This document shows, piece after piece, positions 8,188-17,061 of a stretch of DNA of 64,000 bases. The stretch comes from JANSWP01 sp041941305. Lineage in GTDB: Bacteria > Bacteroidota > Bacteroidia > Chitinophagales > Saprospiraceae. A program made the translations under genes and the position numbers. Below the pieces are notes generated by a model. It was not told the origin of the DNA, did not search any database, and worked only from the letters and a program-made list of their open reading frames with translations. Where the stretch lies: contig JBGTQJ010000006.1 in NCBI GenBank assembly GCA_041941305.1, positions 1-64,000 of the forward strand, written 5' to 3'. Position 1 is the first letter of the stretch. Every line of letters starts with the position of its first letter.

Positions 8188-8841
8188 CTACTTTAAAGAT
8201 CTCAAAAATCGCCTCACTTCTTGTTGTACATTCCACCTATGTTTGATTTCTCCTCCCCCAAGAATTATCCAACCTGATATGAACAATATATTCCTTATTG
8301 ATTCAAAAACGGTGAGGTATTCAACAAAGAGGGTTCGCACGGCAACAACTTCAATACAAATAACAATGGCAGATAACAAGAAGAGTAAAACACTAATGGC
8401 TCGCGTATTTTGAAGGTATTTTGGATAAATGGCGCGCAGGCTTTTTTTGAGCAGGAAAATGGCTTCTTCGTGATCTGAATTCATGCGTAAAAGCTCTCGG
8501 AGAATGTGGTCTGCCCTGTCGTATTCCATTGCCTGATAGGAAGAAACGGCTTTTTGGTACAACAGGGTGCGAAATATATCTTTCCCTTTATAAAATTTTA
8601 TGTTTTTCAAAATAGAAGCTTCGATCACTTCATCCACGACTTCGAGATGCTTCACATATTTACCGACCTCAAAAAGTGAATTGACATAAGCAATTAGTAC
8701 TTCGATGTATTCTTCAAACTCCAGTTGTCTAATATCGGTTTCGAATTCTTCAAAATAAGAAATAATAGTCCGGTAGGATTCAGGTTCAATATCCTTGAAG
8801 TCGTTGTAAACGTTGGAACGATATGTTTCCGAGAAATTCAT
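8188..8841 (-). CDS. TPR-like protein with two C-terminal membrane segments
   Basis: Not a named family. Residues 1-140 are predicted by eye as helical repeats resembling tetratricopeptide units (for example EYDRADHILRELLRMNSDHEEA near 103-124). Two hydrophobic segments follow (about 148-170 and 183-200), and the chain ends in a basic tail. The topology suggests a cytoplasmic helical domain anchored by a hairpin in the inner membrane. Its start lies 3 bases behind the stop of the cyclase-family gene, so it is the last gene of the four-gene operon led by the LytTR-type kinase. Confidence 0.55.
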   Translation of the reverse strand: MNFSETYRSNVYNDFKDIEPESYRTIISYFEEFETDIRQLEFEEYIEVLIAYVNSLFEVGKYVKHLEVVDEVIEASILKNIKFYKGKDIFRTLLYQKAVSSYQAMEYDRADHILRELLRMNSDHEEAIFLLKKSLRAIYPKYLQNTRAISVLLFLLSAIVICIEVVAVRTLFVEYLTVFESIRNILFISGWIILGGGEIKHRWNVQQEVRRFLRSLK

Positions 8842-8844
8842 TAA

Positions 8845-9594
8845 TCAAATCAATTCATATAAAATAGGCTTACTTGGGCTAACATCCAGTTCAAAACTCG
8901 CAATTTGGAGGTTCAACAGGTAAAGACCGTCTTTGATTTCATTTTTTGCGTAAATCAGCTCACTGATGGTGCAATTTCTGCGCACATTGTCGGGATACTG
9001 CCAGAATGCTTTGTGTGCCAATAATTTTCCATCGTCCTGTTCCCTGTCTACTGAGGGTAAATCAATCAAAAGATGTTCCACACCTTGTTCAACTAAATAG
9101 GCAATCGCCTCATGATGCATATACGGTGGATTTGCACCAGAATAATTGGTTTTTAACTTCAAATCATCATTGGGCAGGGTGCGTATAGCAAGTACATTGC
9201 TTGCTCCATCCTCAAAAAAATCTTCCAATTGCCTCTTAAAAATGACGCTATCGCCATTTTCAGTCTTTTGGGGATAAACACTTATCAATTTGCATATAAA
9301 ATGAAACTTTTTCAAGCATTGGTTGATGGTAAATTTTTCTTTGGCGATATGACCGACGCATTCAGTATGGGTTCCGTTTCCATGAGGATTGATTTTGACG
9401 TTGAAAAAATTCAAGAGTCCTCCCATTTCTCTGGAACCAACAAAGTCGCCTGCAATTACCGGGAAATACTCAACTGGTGGCGCATAAAAACAATTGACAT
9501 TTTCTATCCCAGGGTTAATTGGAATGGAGATGTCCAGAGGTTTGTTTAGGTCTGCATTAAATTTTCTTCCCTGATATGATATTGGAATTTTCAT
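8845..9594 (-). CDS. Cyclase/kynurenine formamidase-like metal-dependent hydrolase
   Basis: A member of the cyclase family (PF04199), which holds arylformamidases, isatin hydrolases and related metal-dependent amidases. The metal-binding motif HGNGTHTECVGH near residues 71-82 corresponds to the family's HxGTHxDxPxH. The position of the second Asp and the Pro is changed, so the substrate may differ from kynurenine. The 249-residue length is normal. It lies in an operon after a LytTR response regulator, with 13 bases between them, and before a TPR-like membrane protein. No tryptophan-degradation gene is near, so kynurenine formamidase activity is not supported by context. Confidence 0.75.
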   Translation of the reverse strand: MKIPISYQGRKFNADLNKPLDISIPINPGIENVNCFYAPPVEYFPVIAGDFVGSREMGGLLNFFNVKINPHGNGTHTECVGHIAKEKFTINQCLKKFHFICKLISVYPQKTENGDSVIFKRQLEDFFEDGASNVLAIRTLPNDDLKLKTNYSGANPPYMHHEAIAYLVEQGVEHLLIDLPSVDREQDDGKLLAHKAFWQYPDNVRRNCTISELIYAKNEIKDGLYLLNLQIASFELDVSPSKPILYELI

Positions 9595-9606
9595 AAAAAA
9601 ACTTTG

Positions 9607-10338
9607 TTACTCAATCAATCCTTTTCGTTGAATGGCTTCCAAAAATGCTTCTTTTTTTCGTTTGCTGATACTTAGACGGTGCCCCCCAATTCGAACCATA
9701 TTTCCTTCGATGTTTTCAATCTGTTCCAAATTTATGATATAACTTCTATGAATTCTAAAAAACTGATTTTCAGGTAATTTTTGCAATAATTGGCTCAAGG
9801 CCTGACGGAAAACCAATCTTTTTTCAGAAGTGTGGATTCTAATGTATTCTCGTAAGCTTTCAATGTACAAAATGTCACGATATTGAATTTTATGAATGAT
9901 TCCATCTGCTTTGATAAAGATATAATCCGTTTGGCTTTGGATACTTGAAATTTCAGAATGTATCCTTGGGGTAGGGTTTTTTTCTATTCGATTTAGGACT
10001 TTTTCTATGGCCTGGAAAAACCGTTCAAAAACGATGGGTTTTAGTAAATAATCTACGACTTCATAGTCAAAAGCTTCTAAAGCATATTCAGAATAGGCAG
10101 TCGTCAATATAACCAAAGGTGGATTTTTCAGGCTTTTCAGAAATTCCAATCCTGTGAGGTGGGGCATTTGGATATCCAGAAAAAGAAGGTCTATCGATTC
10201 TTTGCGCAAAGTTGATTGGGCAGCCAGGGCATTGGAGCAAGCATCCACTTTTTCAAGATCGGGAATTTTTGTGATGTACTCAACGATGAGTTCGCGAGCT
10301 AATTTTTCGTCATCTACTATGAGGCATTTTATGGGCAT
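9607..10338 (-). CDS. LytTR-family response regulator
   Basis: A 243-residue DNA-binding regulator. The receiver domain occupies about residues 1-120, with acidic residues in VDDEK, the phospho-acceptor Asp in LLFLDIQMPHLTG (near residue 56), the Thr of LTTAY and the Lys of LLKPI. A LytTR DNA-binding domain follows (about 140-240), with the expected RIHRSYIINL motif. It lies 34 bases after the histidine kinase on the same strand, and the two form a standard LytS/AlgR-type pair. Such pairs often act on the genes beside them, here the cyclase-family hydrolase and the TPR-like protein. Confidence 0.9.
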   Translation of the reverse strand: MPIKCLIVDDEKLARELIVEYITKIPDLEKVDACSNALAAQSTLRKESIDLLFLDIQMPHLTGLEFLKSLKNPPLVILTTAYSEYALEAFDYEVVDYLLKPIVFERFFQAIEKVLNRIEKNPTPRIHSEISSIQSQTDYIFIKADGIIHKIQYRDILYIESLREYIRIHTSEKRLVFRQALSQLLQKLPENQFFRIHRSYIINLEQIENIEGNMVRIGGHRLSISKRKKEAFLEAIQRKGLIE

Positions 10339-10372
10339 AAAAGTAATTAGTTAAGGATTTAAATAAGTTCAA

Positions 10373-11416
10373 TCATTTCAGCACTAATTTCAAAGTAACT
10401 TCAAAAGCCTCTTTCTCCTTGTTTATTTCCAATTTGTGCTTTTCTGGATAATTCAATTCCAGTTGTCGGCTTGTATTTTTTAAGCCAATTCCGCCTGCTG
10501 TCTGATTGCTGGATTGAATGTAGCTATTTCTGATTGAGAAATTAAGGACATCATTTTCAATAATTAAATTGATATTTATCCAGGCTTCAGAATTTTCCAG
10601 AATATTACTGTGTTTGAAAGCGTTTTCAACAAAATTGATCAATAGCATGGGGGCAACTTCGTGGTGGTTGGATATCCCCTCTTCATAAAAATCCACATTC
10701 AGGGCTTCTTCCTGAGACAAATTCTGAAGTTTGATGTAATTTTCAATCAGCCTGGCTTCCTTTTTCAATTTGACTCTTTTGGTACCACAATCGTACAGGA
10801 GGTATCTCATGATATCAGAAAGCGATGCAATCATTTTGGTCGCATTGGGGTGATTGCGATAGGACAAGGAGTAAATATTATTCAGGGAATTGAACAAAAA
10901 ATGCGGGTTGACCTGGCTTTTTAGAAATTTCAATTCTGATTCCAGTTGTTCCCGATTTTTTTCCTGAGCGATTATCCAATCTTCTAAAAAACGCCAGGTG
11001 CTGCTAATGCCTAATAGAATCATTAAAACCAGCGGTCGCAATAAGAACCCTTGCCATTTAGGTCGGGGATCAAAGGAGCCTGCTAAAGAATTTTGAATAA
11101 ATATGGAAAAGGCACTTACTGCTAAAATCAAAATGGCAACCCCAGTCAAATATTTCAGCGGTTTTTTGTCTTTTACCAAAATAGGCAGCAGGAAAATGTA
11201 ATTGGGATAAACCACCAAAGTAGCGAAAAATAGGCTAAAAAAGATGAAAACGATGAGCCGAGGAATGTTGGTAAAATTCATGCCGACCAAGAACATGACC
11301 AGCACATAAAAGGACCAAAAAACCAGCTGTGCTGCTATTCGATATCTTTTTATACTTGTAAATACCATCTTCCGCAACTTGGTAGTGTAGGAGTCGAAGG
11401 GGATTAAAGGGGGCAA
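10373..11416 (-). CDS. LytS/YehU-type sensor histidine kinase
   Basis: An inner-membrane kinase with about four hydrophobic segments in its first 140 residues, followed by the His_kinase domain (PF06580). The phospho-accepting His is in QVNPHFLFNSLNNI, and the ATPase N-box is in LINFVENAFKHS. The outermost ATG (11414-11416) falls inside one arm of a large inverted repeat (11400-11455). The Met at residue 17 (codon at 11366-11368, MVFTSIKRY) is therefore the likelier start, giving 331 residues. There is no periplasmic sensor domain, so the signal is probably sensed in the membrane. It heads the operon with the LytTR regulator. Confidence 0.9.
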   Translation of the reverse strand: MPPLIPFDSYTTKLRKMVFTSIKRYRIAAQLVFWSFYVLVMFLVGMNFTNIPRLIVFIFFSLFFATLVVYPNYIFLLPILVKDKKPLKYLTGVAILILAVSAFSIFIQNSLAGSFDPRPKWQGFLLRPLVLMILLGISSTWRFLEDWIIAQEKNREQLESELKFLKSQVNPHFLFNSLNNIYSLSYRNHPNATKMIASLSDIMRYLLYDCGTKRVKLKKEARLIENYIKLQNLSQEEALNVDFYEEGISNHHEVAPMLLINFVENAFKHSNILENSEAWININLIIENDVLNFSIRNSYIQSSNQTAGGIGLKNTSRQLELNYPEKHKLEINKEKEAFEVTLKLVLK

Positions 11417-11455
11417 AGCAGTCCATTTTTGGTTTGCTTTGCCCCCTTTAATCCC
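11400..11455. repeat. 21-bp perfect inverted repeat at kinase start
   Basis: Arms 11400-11420 and 11435-11455 (core TTAAAGGGGGCAAAGCA) are perfect complements around a 14-nt loop. The left arm reaches into the longest possible reading frame of the histidine kinase. Behind it lies a second GC-rich imperfect hairpin (GAGCTG...CAGCTC, about 11459-11487). It could be a mobile fold-back sequence or a transcription stop. Confidence 0.6.
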
Positions 11456-11760
11456 TCGTGAGCTGCGCGATAGCGCCGCGAACAGCTCTCATCATACATT
11501 TTATAACACAACCTGCAACTTAGCCAACTTTAGCGAAATAGAAAAATTGCTGATTCCAATGGTCAACTTTTAGCAATCAAAGTAAAGATTGGTGCAGCGA
11601 GTGGCATATACTGCAAAAAACGGTTTGGAACATTCATTTGCAGGAAAGTAGTTGCCGTTCATTGCAATTTTTTTCAAACTCATCTTGCGGTCCCTACTTT
11701 TGTTTCCGTATTCAATAATGATTGCCCAAATACATTTATTTACAAATACAATCCAGAATC
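11456..11760. other. Intergenic region between kinase and hydroxylase
   Basis: Apart from the GC-rich hairpin near 11459-11487, I see no gene or clear promoter. It must carry the divergent promoters for the LytTR operon and the hydroxylase gene. Confidence 0.4.
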
Positions 11761-12528
11761 ATGAATCCAACAATGCCGTTTTTTTGGTTTTTTGTTTACG
11801 TTTCTATTTTCGCTCGCTACTTAATTGTGGCAGGCATTGCTTTTCTGATTTTCTATGTCTTTTTTAAAGATCGCTGGAGCCTGGTAAAAATTCAGGAGCG
11901 ATTTCCAAAGAAAAAAGATTATATAAGAGAGGTATTGTATTCGATTTCTTCAGTGGCAATATTCGCCTCAACTGCCTGGATCCTTTTAGCCAGCCCTGTT
12001 GCTGAGTACACTCAAATATATTTTGACTTTGAAGAAAGAGGCGGGGGGTATTATGGTCTGAGTCTGGTTTTGATGTTTGTGCTTCACGATACCTGGTTTT
12101 ATTGGACCCATAGAATAATGCATCACCCGAAATTGTTTAAGATTACCCATTTGGTGCACCATAAATCTGTCAATCCTTCTCCCTGGGCGGCTTATTCATT
12201 TCATCCTATAGAAGGAGTGATAGAAGCCGGAATTCTATGGCTGATTGCTTTTTTGATTCCAGTTCATATTACTGCGCTCTCATTTTTCTTTTTGTTTTCA
12301 ATCGCCTATAATGTCATCGGGCATTTGGGTTACGAAATATATCCAAAAGGTACCAACAAGCATTGGTTGGGAAAGTGGTTGAATACTTCTACCAATCACA
12401 ATATGCATCATAAATTTGGTCGTGGAAATTATGGCTTGTATTTTACCTTTTGGGACCATATCATGGGGACGACCCATCCAAAATACCATGAGGTCTTTGA
12501 AGAAATTACCTCACGGAAAACCAAATGA
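11761..12528 (+). CDS. Sterol desaturase/fatty acid hydroxylase family membrane enzyme
   Basis: A di-iron membrane oxygenase that hydroxylates or desaturates a lipid. The histidine clusters expected for this superfamily (PF04116) are complete: HDTWFYWTHRIMHH near residues 107-120, HLVHH near 129-133, and HNMHH near 213-217. Several hydrophobic segments surround them. The ATG at 11761 gives 255 residues; a TTG 39 bases upstream would add an unlikely N-terminal stretch. The substrate cannot be told. The gene stands alone, 51 bases before the DUF2147 gene on the same strand. Confidence 0.85.
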   Translation: MNPTMPFFWFFVYVSIFARYLIVAGIAFLIFYVFFKDRWSLVKIQERFPKKKDYIREVLYSISSVAIFASTAWILLASPVAEYTQIYFDFEERGGGYYGLSLVLMFVLHDTWFYWTHRIMHHPKLFKITHLVHHKSVNPSPWAAYSFHPIEGVIEAGILWLIAFLIPVHITALSFFFLFSIAYNVIGHLGYEIYPKGTNKHWLGKWLNTSTNHNMHHKFGRGNYGLYFTFWDHIMGTTHPKYHEVFEEITSRKTK

Positions 12529-12579
12529 AAAATTTGGTAGAATAATCTAAAGATTGGGCTACCAAAAAAATCACCAAAA

Positions 12580-12993
12580 ATGAAACTATCAAATCTATTA
12601 TTTCTGCTTTGTGGACTTACCCTCTTTTCCGCTTCAAAAAACCCGCCTGATCTTTCTGGAAAATGGATTTCGGAAGGAGAAACCGGAAAGGGAATTGTAG
12701 AAATTTACAAAAGAGCGGATGGAAAATATTTTGGCAAATACATCAAAGCCTTTGATGAAAAAAAGCATCAGGAAATTGTCGATGGTCTAAAGAAAAAAGG
12801 AAAAAAAGAATTGCTCATTTTGAGAGATTTTGAATACATCGGGAACAATAGCTGGGAGAATGGACAAATATTTTCACCCAATAGAAAAAAACTCCTCACC
12901 GGGAAGTTAAAACTCACTTCAGACGACGAACTAAAAGTGACAGGTTATCTTTTTGGATTTAGCAAAACATTTACCTGGGAAAGAATGCCCTAA
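12580..12993 (+). CDS. DUF2147 domain secreted protein
   Basis: A 137-residue protein with a cleavable signal peptide (about residues 1-18) followed by a DUF2147 domain: LSGKWISEGETGKGIVEIY at the start, GKYFGKYI in the middle, and the closing TGYLFGFSKTFTWERM. The family is small, exported and predicted to form a beta-barrel; its function is unknown. It may be co-transcribed with the hydroxylase 51 bases upstream. A fold-back element (12998-13158) begins 5 bases behind its stop. Confidence 0.8.
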   Translation: MKLSNLLFLLCGLTLFSASKNPPDLSGKWISEGETGKGIVEIYKRADGKYFGKYIKAFDEKKHQEIVDGLKKKGKKELLILRDFEYIGNNSWENGQIFSPNRKKLLTGKLKLTSDDELKVTGYLFGFSKTFTWERMP

Positions 12994-12997
12994 TGTT

Positions 12998-13158
12998 GGG
13001 TGCAATTCAATTTGTTGCGTATAGAGCCCATCAACTGTAATTGGCGGAGTCTCTAGGTGAGGACTCCGGCCACGTAAAAAGCCAATTCCAAGATGCCGCC
13101 GAGTCCTCTTCGAGAGACTCCACTTGTTACTGCAGATGCGACAAATTGAAATGCACCC
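12998..13158. mobile_element. 161-bp fold-back (MITE-like) element
   Basis: The ends are inverted repeats of about 20 bases (left GGGTGCAATTCAATTTGT, right its near complement at 13139-13158). Inside, GGAGTCTCT..GAGGACTC at about 13045-13067 pairs with its near complement at 13100-13122, so almost the whole element folds into one hairpin. It has no coding capacity. It begins 5 bases after the DUF2147 stop. Confidence 0.55.
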
Positions 13159-13220
13159 CTTAATACCCTGAAACCATTAAATAGATCTTATTAATTTCCA
13201 ATAACTTAAATCAAAAATCA

Positions 13221-13943
13221 ATGAAAAACATGTTGAATTTTTCAGCAATGCTATGCGTATTGCTCTTAACTACTTCTTGTCAAAAAATCAAGGAAAACAT
13301 CGTCGAAAATTTGATGACCTTGGAAGAAGCTTCTGAAACCATTGAAAATATTCTGGATAGCGCCGAATGCGGTTTAGCCAGTGAGATGGAAGATCTCGCC
13401 GAAATGGCTTATGACAATTATGACAACCTAAAGACGGACTGTAATTATGCTTTTGACACGACCTTTAGCTGTAGCAATGATGGAAGTATGCGCGCTTATG
13501 ATTTCATGGTAAATTATAGCTGGGCGGTCATTTGTGATGACTTTAACATTCCAACTACGCTTGATTTCAATTCCAGCAAAAATGGATCTTATTCAGGACC
13601 AAGAATTGTTCGATCTGGAAATGGGAACTCTGTATTTCAGTTGAATAATATTTCCCCCATTCCTCCAGGAACGAATTATACTTTGAACGGGACGCACAAT
13701 TTCAGTGGTACCCAGGAGTTGCTTTTGAGAAATACAACGCTAGAACTAACAGTCGAAATGCAATTAACCGATATAGAAATAGCTAAAACTACTTTTGAAA
13801 TTATTAGCGGCACGGGGACTTTCAAAATTATCGGAGTGGGAAATCATGGCAATTCAGAAACGTATGAAGGAACGATTGTTTTCCTTGGAAATGGTCAGGC
13901 GGAGCTAACCATAAATGGGGAAGTTTTCGTGATATCTATTTGA
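13221..13943 (+). CDS. Hypothetical lipoprotein
   Basis: A 240-residue exported protein. The signal sequence ends in a lipobox-like LLLTTSC, so Cys 20 is the predicted lipidation site. After it comes an acidic helical region (about 25-75) with two Cys, then a beta-rich region (about 110-240) with repeated Asn/Gly/Thr turns such as YTLNGTHNFSGTQ. No domain is recognised. The gene stands alone, followed by a terminator hairpin. It is probably a periplasmic or surface lipoprotein; no role can be given. Confidence 0.6.
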   Translation: MKNMLNFSAMLCVLLLTTSCQKIKENIVENLMTLEEASETIENILDSAECGLASEMEDLAEMAYDNYDNLKTDCNYAFDTTFSCSNDGSMRAYDFMVNYSWAVICDDFNIPTTLDFNSSKNGSYSGPRIVRSGNGNSVFQLNNISPIPPGTNYTLNGTHNFSGTQELLLRNTTLELTVEMQLTDIEIAKTTFEIISGTGTFKIIGVGNHGNSETYEGTIVFLGNGQAELTINGEVFVISI

Positions 13944-13970
13944 TTTGAGGGACGTGTTGAGGCATTTGTT

Positions 13971-14015
13971 GCAACGCTGATTATTATCATATAAAATCAT
14001 TATAATCAGCGTTGC
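13971..14015 (+). terminator. 13-bp hairpin after lipoprotein gene
   Basis: GCAACGCTGATTA at 13971-13983 pairs perfectly with 14003-14015 around an AT-rich loop. It lies 28 bases behind the lipoprotein stop. There is no T run directly after it. Confidence 0.5.
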
Positions 14016-14116
14016 TTGAAAAGTACAATTAAAACCGTTTCCTGAGATTCCAAAAACAAAATTTGCTCAGAAGGTACGACTCTGTGGAGCTCGGCTGCGT
14101 TTTTTCTTATTTAGAG

Positions 14117-14191
14117 TAGACTTTATTCGGTTGGCAGTAAATGGCGGACGGTTGACGGCTTCCCTTACAAAATCTTTTCGAATAAAGTCTA
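14117..14191 (+). repeat. Dispersed fold-back repeat, copy 1
   Basis: Perfect 13-bp terminal inverted repeats (TAGACTTTATTCG at 14117-14129, complement at 14179-14191) enclose 49 bases with a core of GGTTG, AATGG, GGAC and GTTGA words ending GGCTTCCC. The same sequence, including both ends, recurs reversed at 54926-55004. No coding capacity. Confidence 0.7.
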
Positions 14192-14486
14192 GTGTGTTTG
14201 AATTTTATCTTCGTGTGCCACAGGCATCCCCTTGGCACAGTTCGCAAAAATTAAAACTTACGCTTAGTTTTTTGAGATTATACGAAAAGATGTTTGTTGT
14301 TTTTTTAATGAATTGATACGTTATTTTGTTGATTTTCAGTTATATGAAAAATTTATTGAACGATCAAAAAATGTACAAAATGAAATTTTTGTATTAATAT
14401 ATCATTCATGTAATGTTCACTTTTGGAATATCAAAAACCGAAAAGTTGATTTTAAAAGAGCTTCCTAACCTTTAAACTTTCTCGTT
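14192..14486. other. Crp upstream region
   Basis: This stretch is AT-rich with no gene. CACTTTTG near 14411 resembles a -7 box with one mismatch, but no matching -33 box was found. Confidence 0.3.
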
Positions 14487-15176
14487 ATGCTTTCCAAAAT
14501 TGATAATAAGAACCTCATTTCCAGATGTCCAATATTTGAAGGCATGCCCGAATTATTCATGGCACATTTGGAAGAAAAAGTTGAATATACCTCCCTCCCC
14601 AAATATTCAGTATTGTATCATTGTGATGACCCGGCAAATAAAGTTTATTTCTTATTGGATGGACTTGTGAAAATTAGCAACTATTGTGAACATGATCCGA
14701 CCAGAGAGATTATAAAGTCCTTGCAGCATCCTTACAATATGTTTGGGACAGAAGGATTATTGGGAAGTGCTAAAAGAGGAGATTGTGCTCAAAGTATGAA
14801 TTTTGATATCAAATTTGCTCAAATATCTACTGCTGACTTTCAGGGTCTTTTGCGAACTTATCCCGCATTTCGAATGCGATTTTTGGAATTAATTGGCTCT
14901 AGACTCCGCAAAGCAGAGCGAAGGCTGGAATCGCTGGTTTTCAAGGATGCAAGAGCCAGATTGGTAGATTTTCTAAAGGAATGTGCAAATGCCAATGGTT
15001 GGAAGGTAGGATACGAGATGCTTGTCAAACACAGCCTGACTCAACAGGACATTGCCAATATCATTGGAGCATCCCGGCAGACTGTTACAATGGTGATGAA
15101 CGATATGAAAAAAGGGAATCAAATTCACTTTGACCGACGTAGGATTTTGATTCGCGATATGGAAAATTTGGCATAA
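14487..15176 (+). CDS. Crp/Fnr family transcriptional regulator
   Basis: A 229-residue regulator. A cyclic-nucleotide-binding-like beta-roll covers about residues 12-125, a dimerisation helix about 128-155, and a winged helix-turn-helix about 165-220, with recognition motif LTQQDIANIIGASRQTVTMVM. There is no Fnr-type cluster of N-terminal cysteines; the Cys residues at 14, 46 and 67 are scattered. A cAMP-specific pocket is not evident, so the ligand is unknown. It stands alone and converges with the FAD-linked oxidase gene. Confidence 0.88.
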   Translation: MLSKIDNKNLISRCPIFEGMPELFMAHLEEKVEYTSLPKYSVLYHCDDPANKVYFLLDGLVKISNYCEHDPTREIIKSLQHPYNMFGTEGLLGSAKRGDCAQSMNFDIKFAQISTADFQGLLRTYPAFRMRFLELIGSRLRKAERRLESLVFKDARARLVDFLKECANANGWKVGYEMLVKHSLTQQDIANIIGASRQTVTMVMNDMKKGNQIHFDRRRILIRDMENLA

Positions 15177-15228
15177 AAAAATAGCCCCTGAGTTAGAGAG
15201 AAGGCAATTTTATTGAATAGAAAAAACA

Positions 15229-15266
15229 GTTCAAAATGGTTTATGCAATATTAAACAACTTTGAAC
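15229..15266. terminator. Word-type hairpin between convergent genes
   Basis: GTTCAAAATGGTTTA (15229-15243) pairs with 15252-15266 with two mismatches and an 8-nt loop. It lies between the Crp-type gene and the FAD-oxidase gene, which converge here. The word GTTCAAA recurs in the hairpins at 1117 and 45335. Confidence 0.5.
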
Positions 15267-15278
15267 AACCTACTAAAT

Positions 15279-16919
15279 TTAAACAAGTCCACACTGCTCC
15301 ATAAAACCATTGGTAAAAACCTTCCTGGTGGCTTCATCCAAGAGCGTGTTTCTACTCTCCAGCCATTTGTTCACTGTTTCATTACCATACATTTCCCGAA
15401 CTTTTTCTGGTGTCAATTTAAAATTAAATTTACCCCAGTGGAGGGTATATGGGATACCCATCTCATCTAAGGTTTTCCAGGTCAATTCGTAGAATTCACG
15501 GGTACGGTTGGAATCTACACCATCCATTTCAATAATGCAGGTTTTTTCATATTTGGTGAATCCAAGCAAGGCGTCTGTTCCTTTGACAAAGCGCATGGCA
15601 AAGGCACCTGGGAATTTCTTCCTTTTGTTTAATTCAAGTAAGACTTCTAAAACCCGACTTGTGTTAGAAGCTTCAATACCCATAGCGGCACTTGCTGCCT
15701 GACCTCTGATGTGTGCAGAGCCAAATCTTTGTCCAATTGTTTTTCTAATTTGTGTTTCATTAGTGGAAGGGTTGTATGCCTGGTTGAAAAGCTTTCGAGC
15801 CAGAAACGGGACCATATCCAGCCGAATTCTATCCATCGCATCAATGATGGATTGAATGACTCCGAGTGCATCATCTCCATAGGTATAATTTCCCCCTCGT
15901 CCATTTTCTGCTTGTGGTTCATCCGAATATTCTAGTTTCCGGATGGTTCTCAAAAAAGCTCCTTTTTCGGGATTTCCAACCTCAAATTCATGGGGATTTA
16001 CTACAGATTCAAAATGGTACAATTCTTCAGGGTCTTTTTCCTCTGCTGGTATATTCAAGTCTGCCAGATTCCATTCATTGATTGCTTTTTTGAAGGCATT
16101 GTCATAATCCAGCCGATGGGTATTTCTCAGCAGATGATAAATTGGTTCAGTTTCAATCATCACTCCATGAATAAATCCAATACTTCCAAAGCTTACCACA
16201 GCTGCATTAAAAATGGTGTCGTCTCGAATCAACTCTGCCCCCAATAAATCAGCAAATGCTGTAGCAGTTACTGGATTTGAAGCTTTCTCAATATAAACAT
16301 GGCGTTCTTTACCTACTACGATATGCAACCCAACTACTGCATCGTGGACTGCACCAAATTTGTAGGCTGAACCATGAGTACCTGTAGCAATAGCTCCCAC
16401 TATTGTCTGCCCGTTACTTGCTCCAGAAGCCTTCATACTTCTTTTTGGATTGCTATGTATTTCCAGTTTTTCATTGAGTTGCAAGATGGAATTTCCGCAT
16501 TGGGCAAAAAACAAATCATGAGCTGTACCGCCTTTTGCTTTGTACTCCCGTGCTATAAAGGGATCGGTGATATTAAAAGAAAGGTGTAGTGCTTTGGTAT
16601 CAACCAGTCCTCCTTCTGATGCAGCTACCTTTGACATGGACCAACCACTACCCAGAGCTCGCAGCCGCAGGTTTTTTTCAATTCCAAATTTGATCAACCA
16701 TTGGAAATTTTTAGTAGTAGCGTGGTATTGTTTCCACATATCTGGTTCAAAGGGTGGTGGGAATAGCCGAAAGGAAGCATCCTTTTTTAATTGTTGCTTA
16801 TAGTTCTCATGCTTGTTTTCCCATTTATCCTTTTTAAATTCCAAAGGCTGAATACCAATGGGTAAGGTTGTTGTTGGGGACATTGCTTGAATAAATCTGT
16901 AACAAGGGAGTAGTAACAA
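15279..16919 (-). CDS. FAD-binding oxidoreductase (lactone oxidase-like)
   Basis: A flavoprotein of the vanillyl-alcohol-oxidase/FAD_binding_4 fold, similar in layout to aldonolactone oxidases. Residues 60-240 form the FAD domain, with LRALGSGWS and the GAIATGTHGS motif (near 174-183) that contacts the cofactor. The C-terminal substrate domain ends with the typical HWGKFNF, which resembles the HWGK motif of L-gulono- and D-arabinono-lactone oxidases. The Met at residue 13 (16881-16883, MSPTTTLPIG) is a likelier start than the outermost one. The substrate is not known, and no sugar-acid gene is adjacent. Confidence 0.8.
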   Translation of the reverse strand: MLLLPCYRFIQAMSPTTTLPIGIQPLEFKKDKWENKHENYKQQLKKDASFRLFPPPFEPDMWKQYHATTKNFQWLIKFGIEKNLRLRALGSGWSMSKVAASEGGLVDTKALHLSFNITDPFIAREYKAKGGTAHDLFFAQCGNSILQLNEKLEIHSNPKRSMKASGASNGQTIVGAIATGTHGSAYKFGAVHDAVVGLHIVVGKERHVYIEKASNPVTATAFADLLGAELIRDDTIFNAAVVSFGSIGFIHGVMIETEPIYHLLRNTHRLDYDNAFKKAINEWNLADLNIPAEEKDPEELYHFESVVNPHEFEVGNPEKGAFLRTIRKLEYSDEPQAENGRGGNYTYGDDALGVIQSIIDAMDRIRLDMVPFLARKLFNQAYNPSTNETQIRKTIGQRFGSAHIRGQAASAAMGIEASNTSRVLEVLLELNKRKKFPGAFAMRFVKGTDALLGFTKYEKTCIIEMDGVDSNRTREFYELTWKTLDEMGIPYTLHWGKFNFKLTPEKVREMYGNETVNKWLESRNTLLDEATRKVFTNGFMEQCGLV

Positions 16920-17061
16920 GTATCAAGAGATGGTCTATCTTCTTGTTACTAAATCCTTGTATTCGTTTCTGAATGTTTGTTAATCGCCTGTTTCTATGGT
17001 TATTTAATCACCAAAAAGAATTTGTTGAAAGCCTTATCGTCAGTGAGTTTTGTACCTGAAA

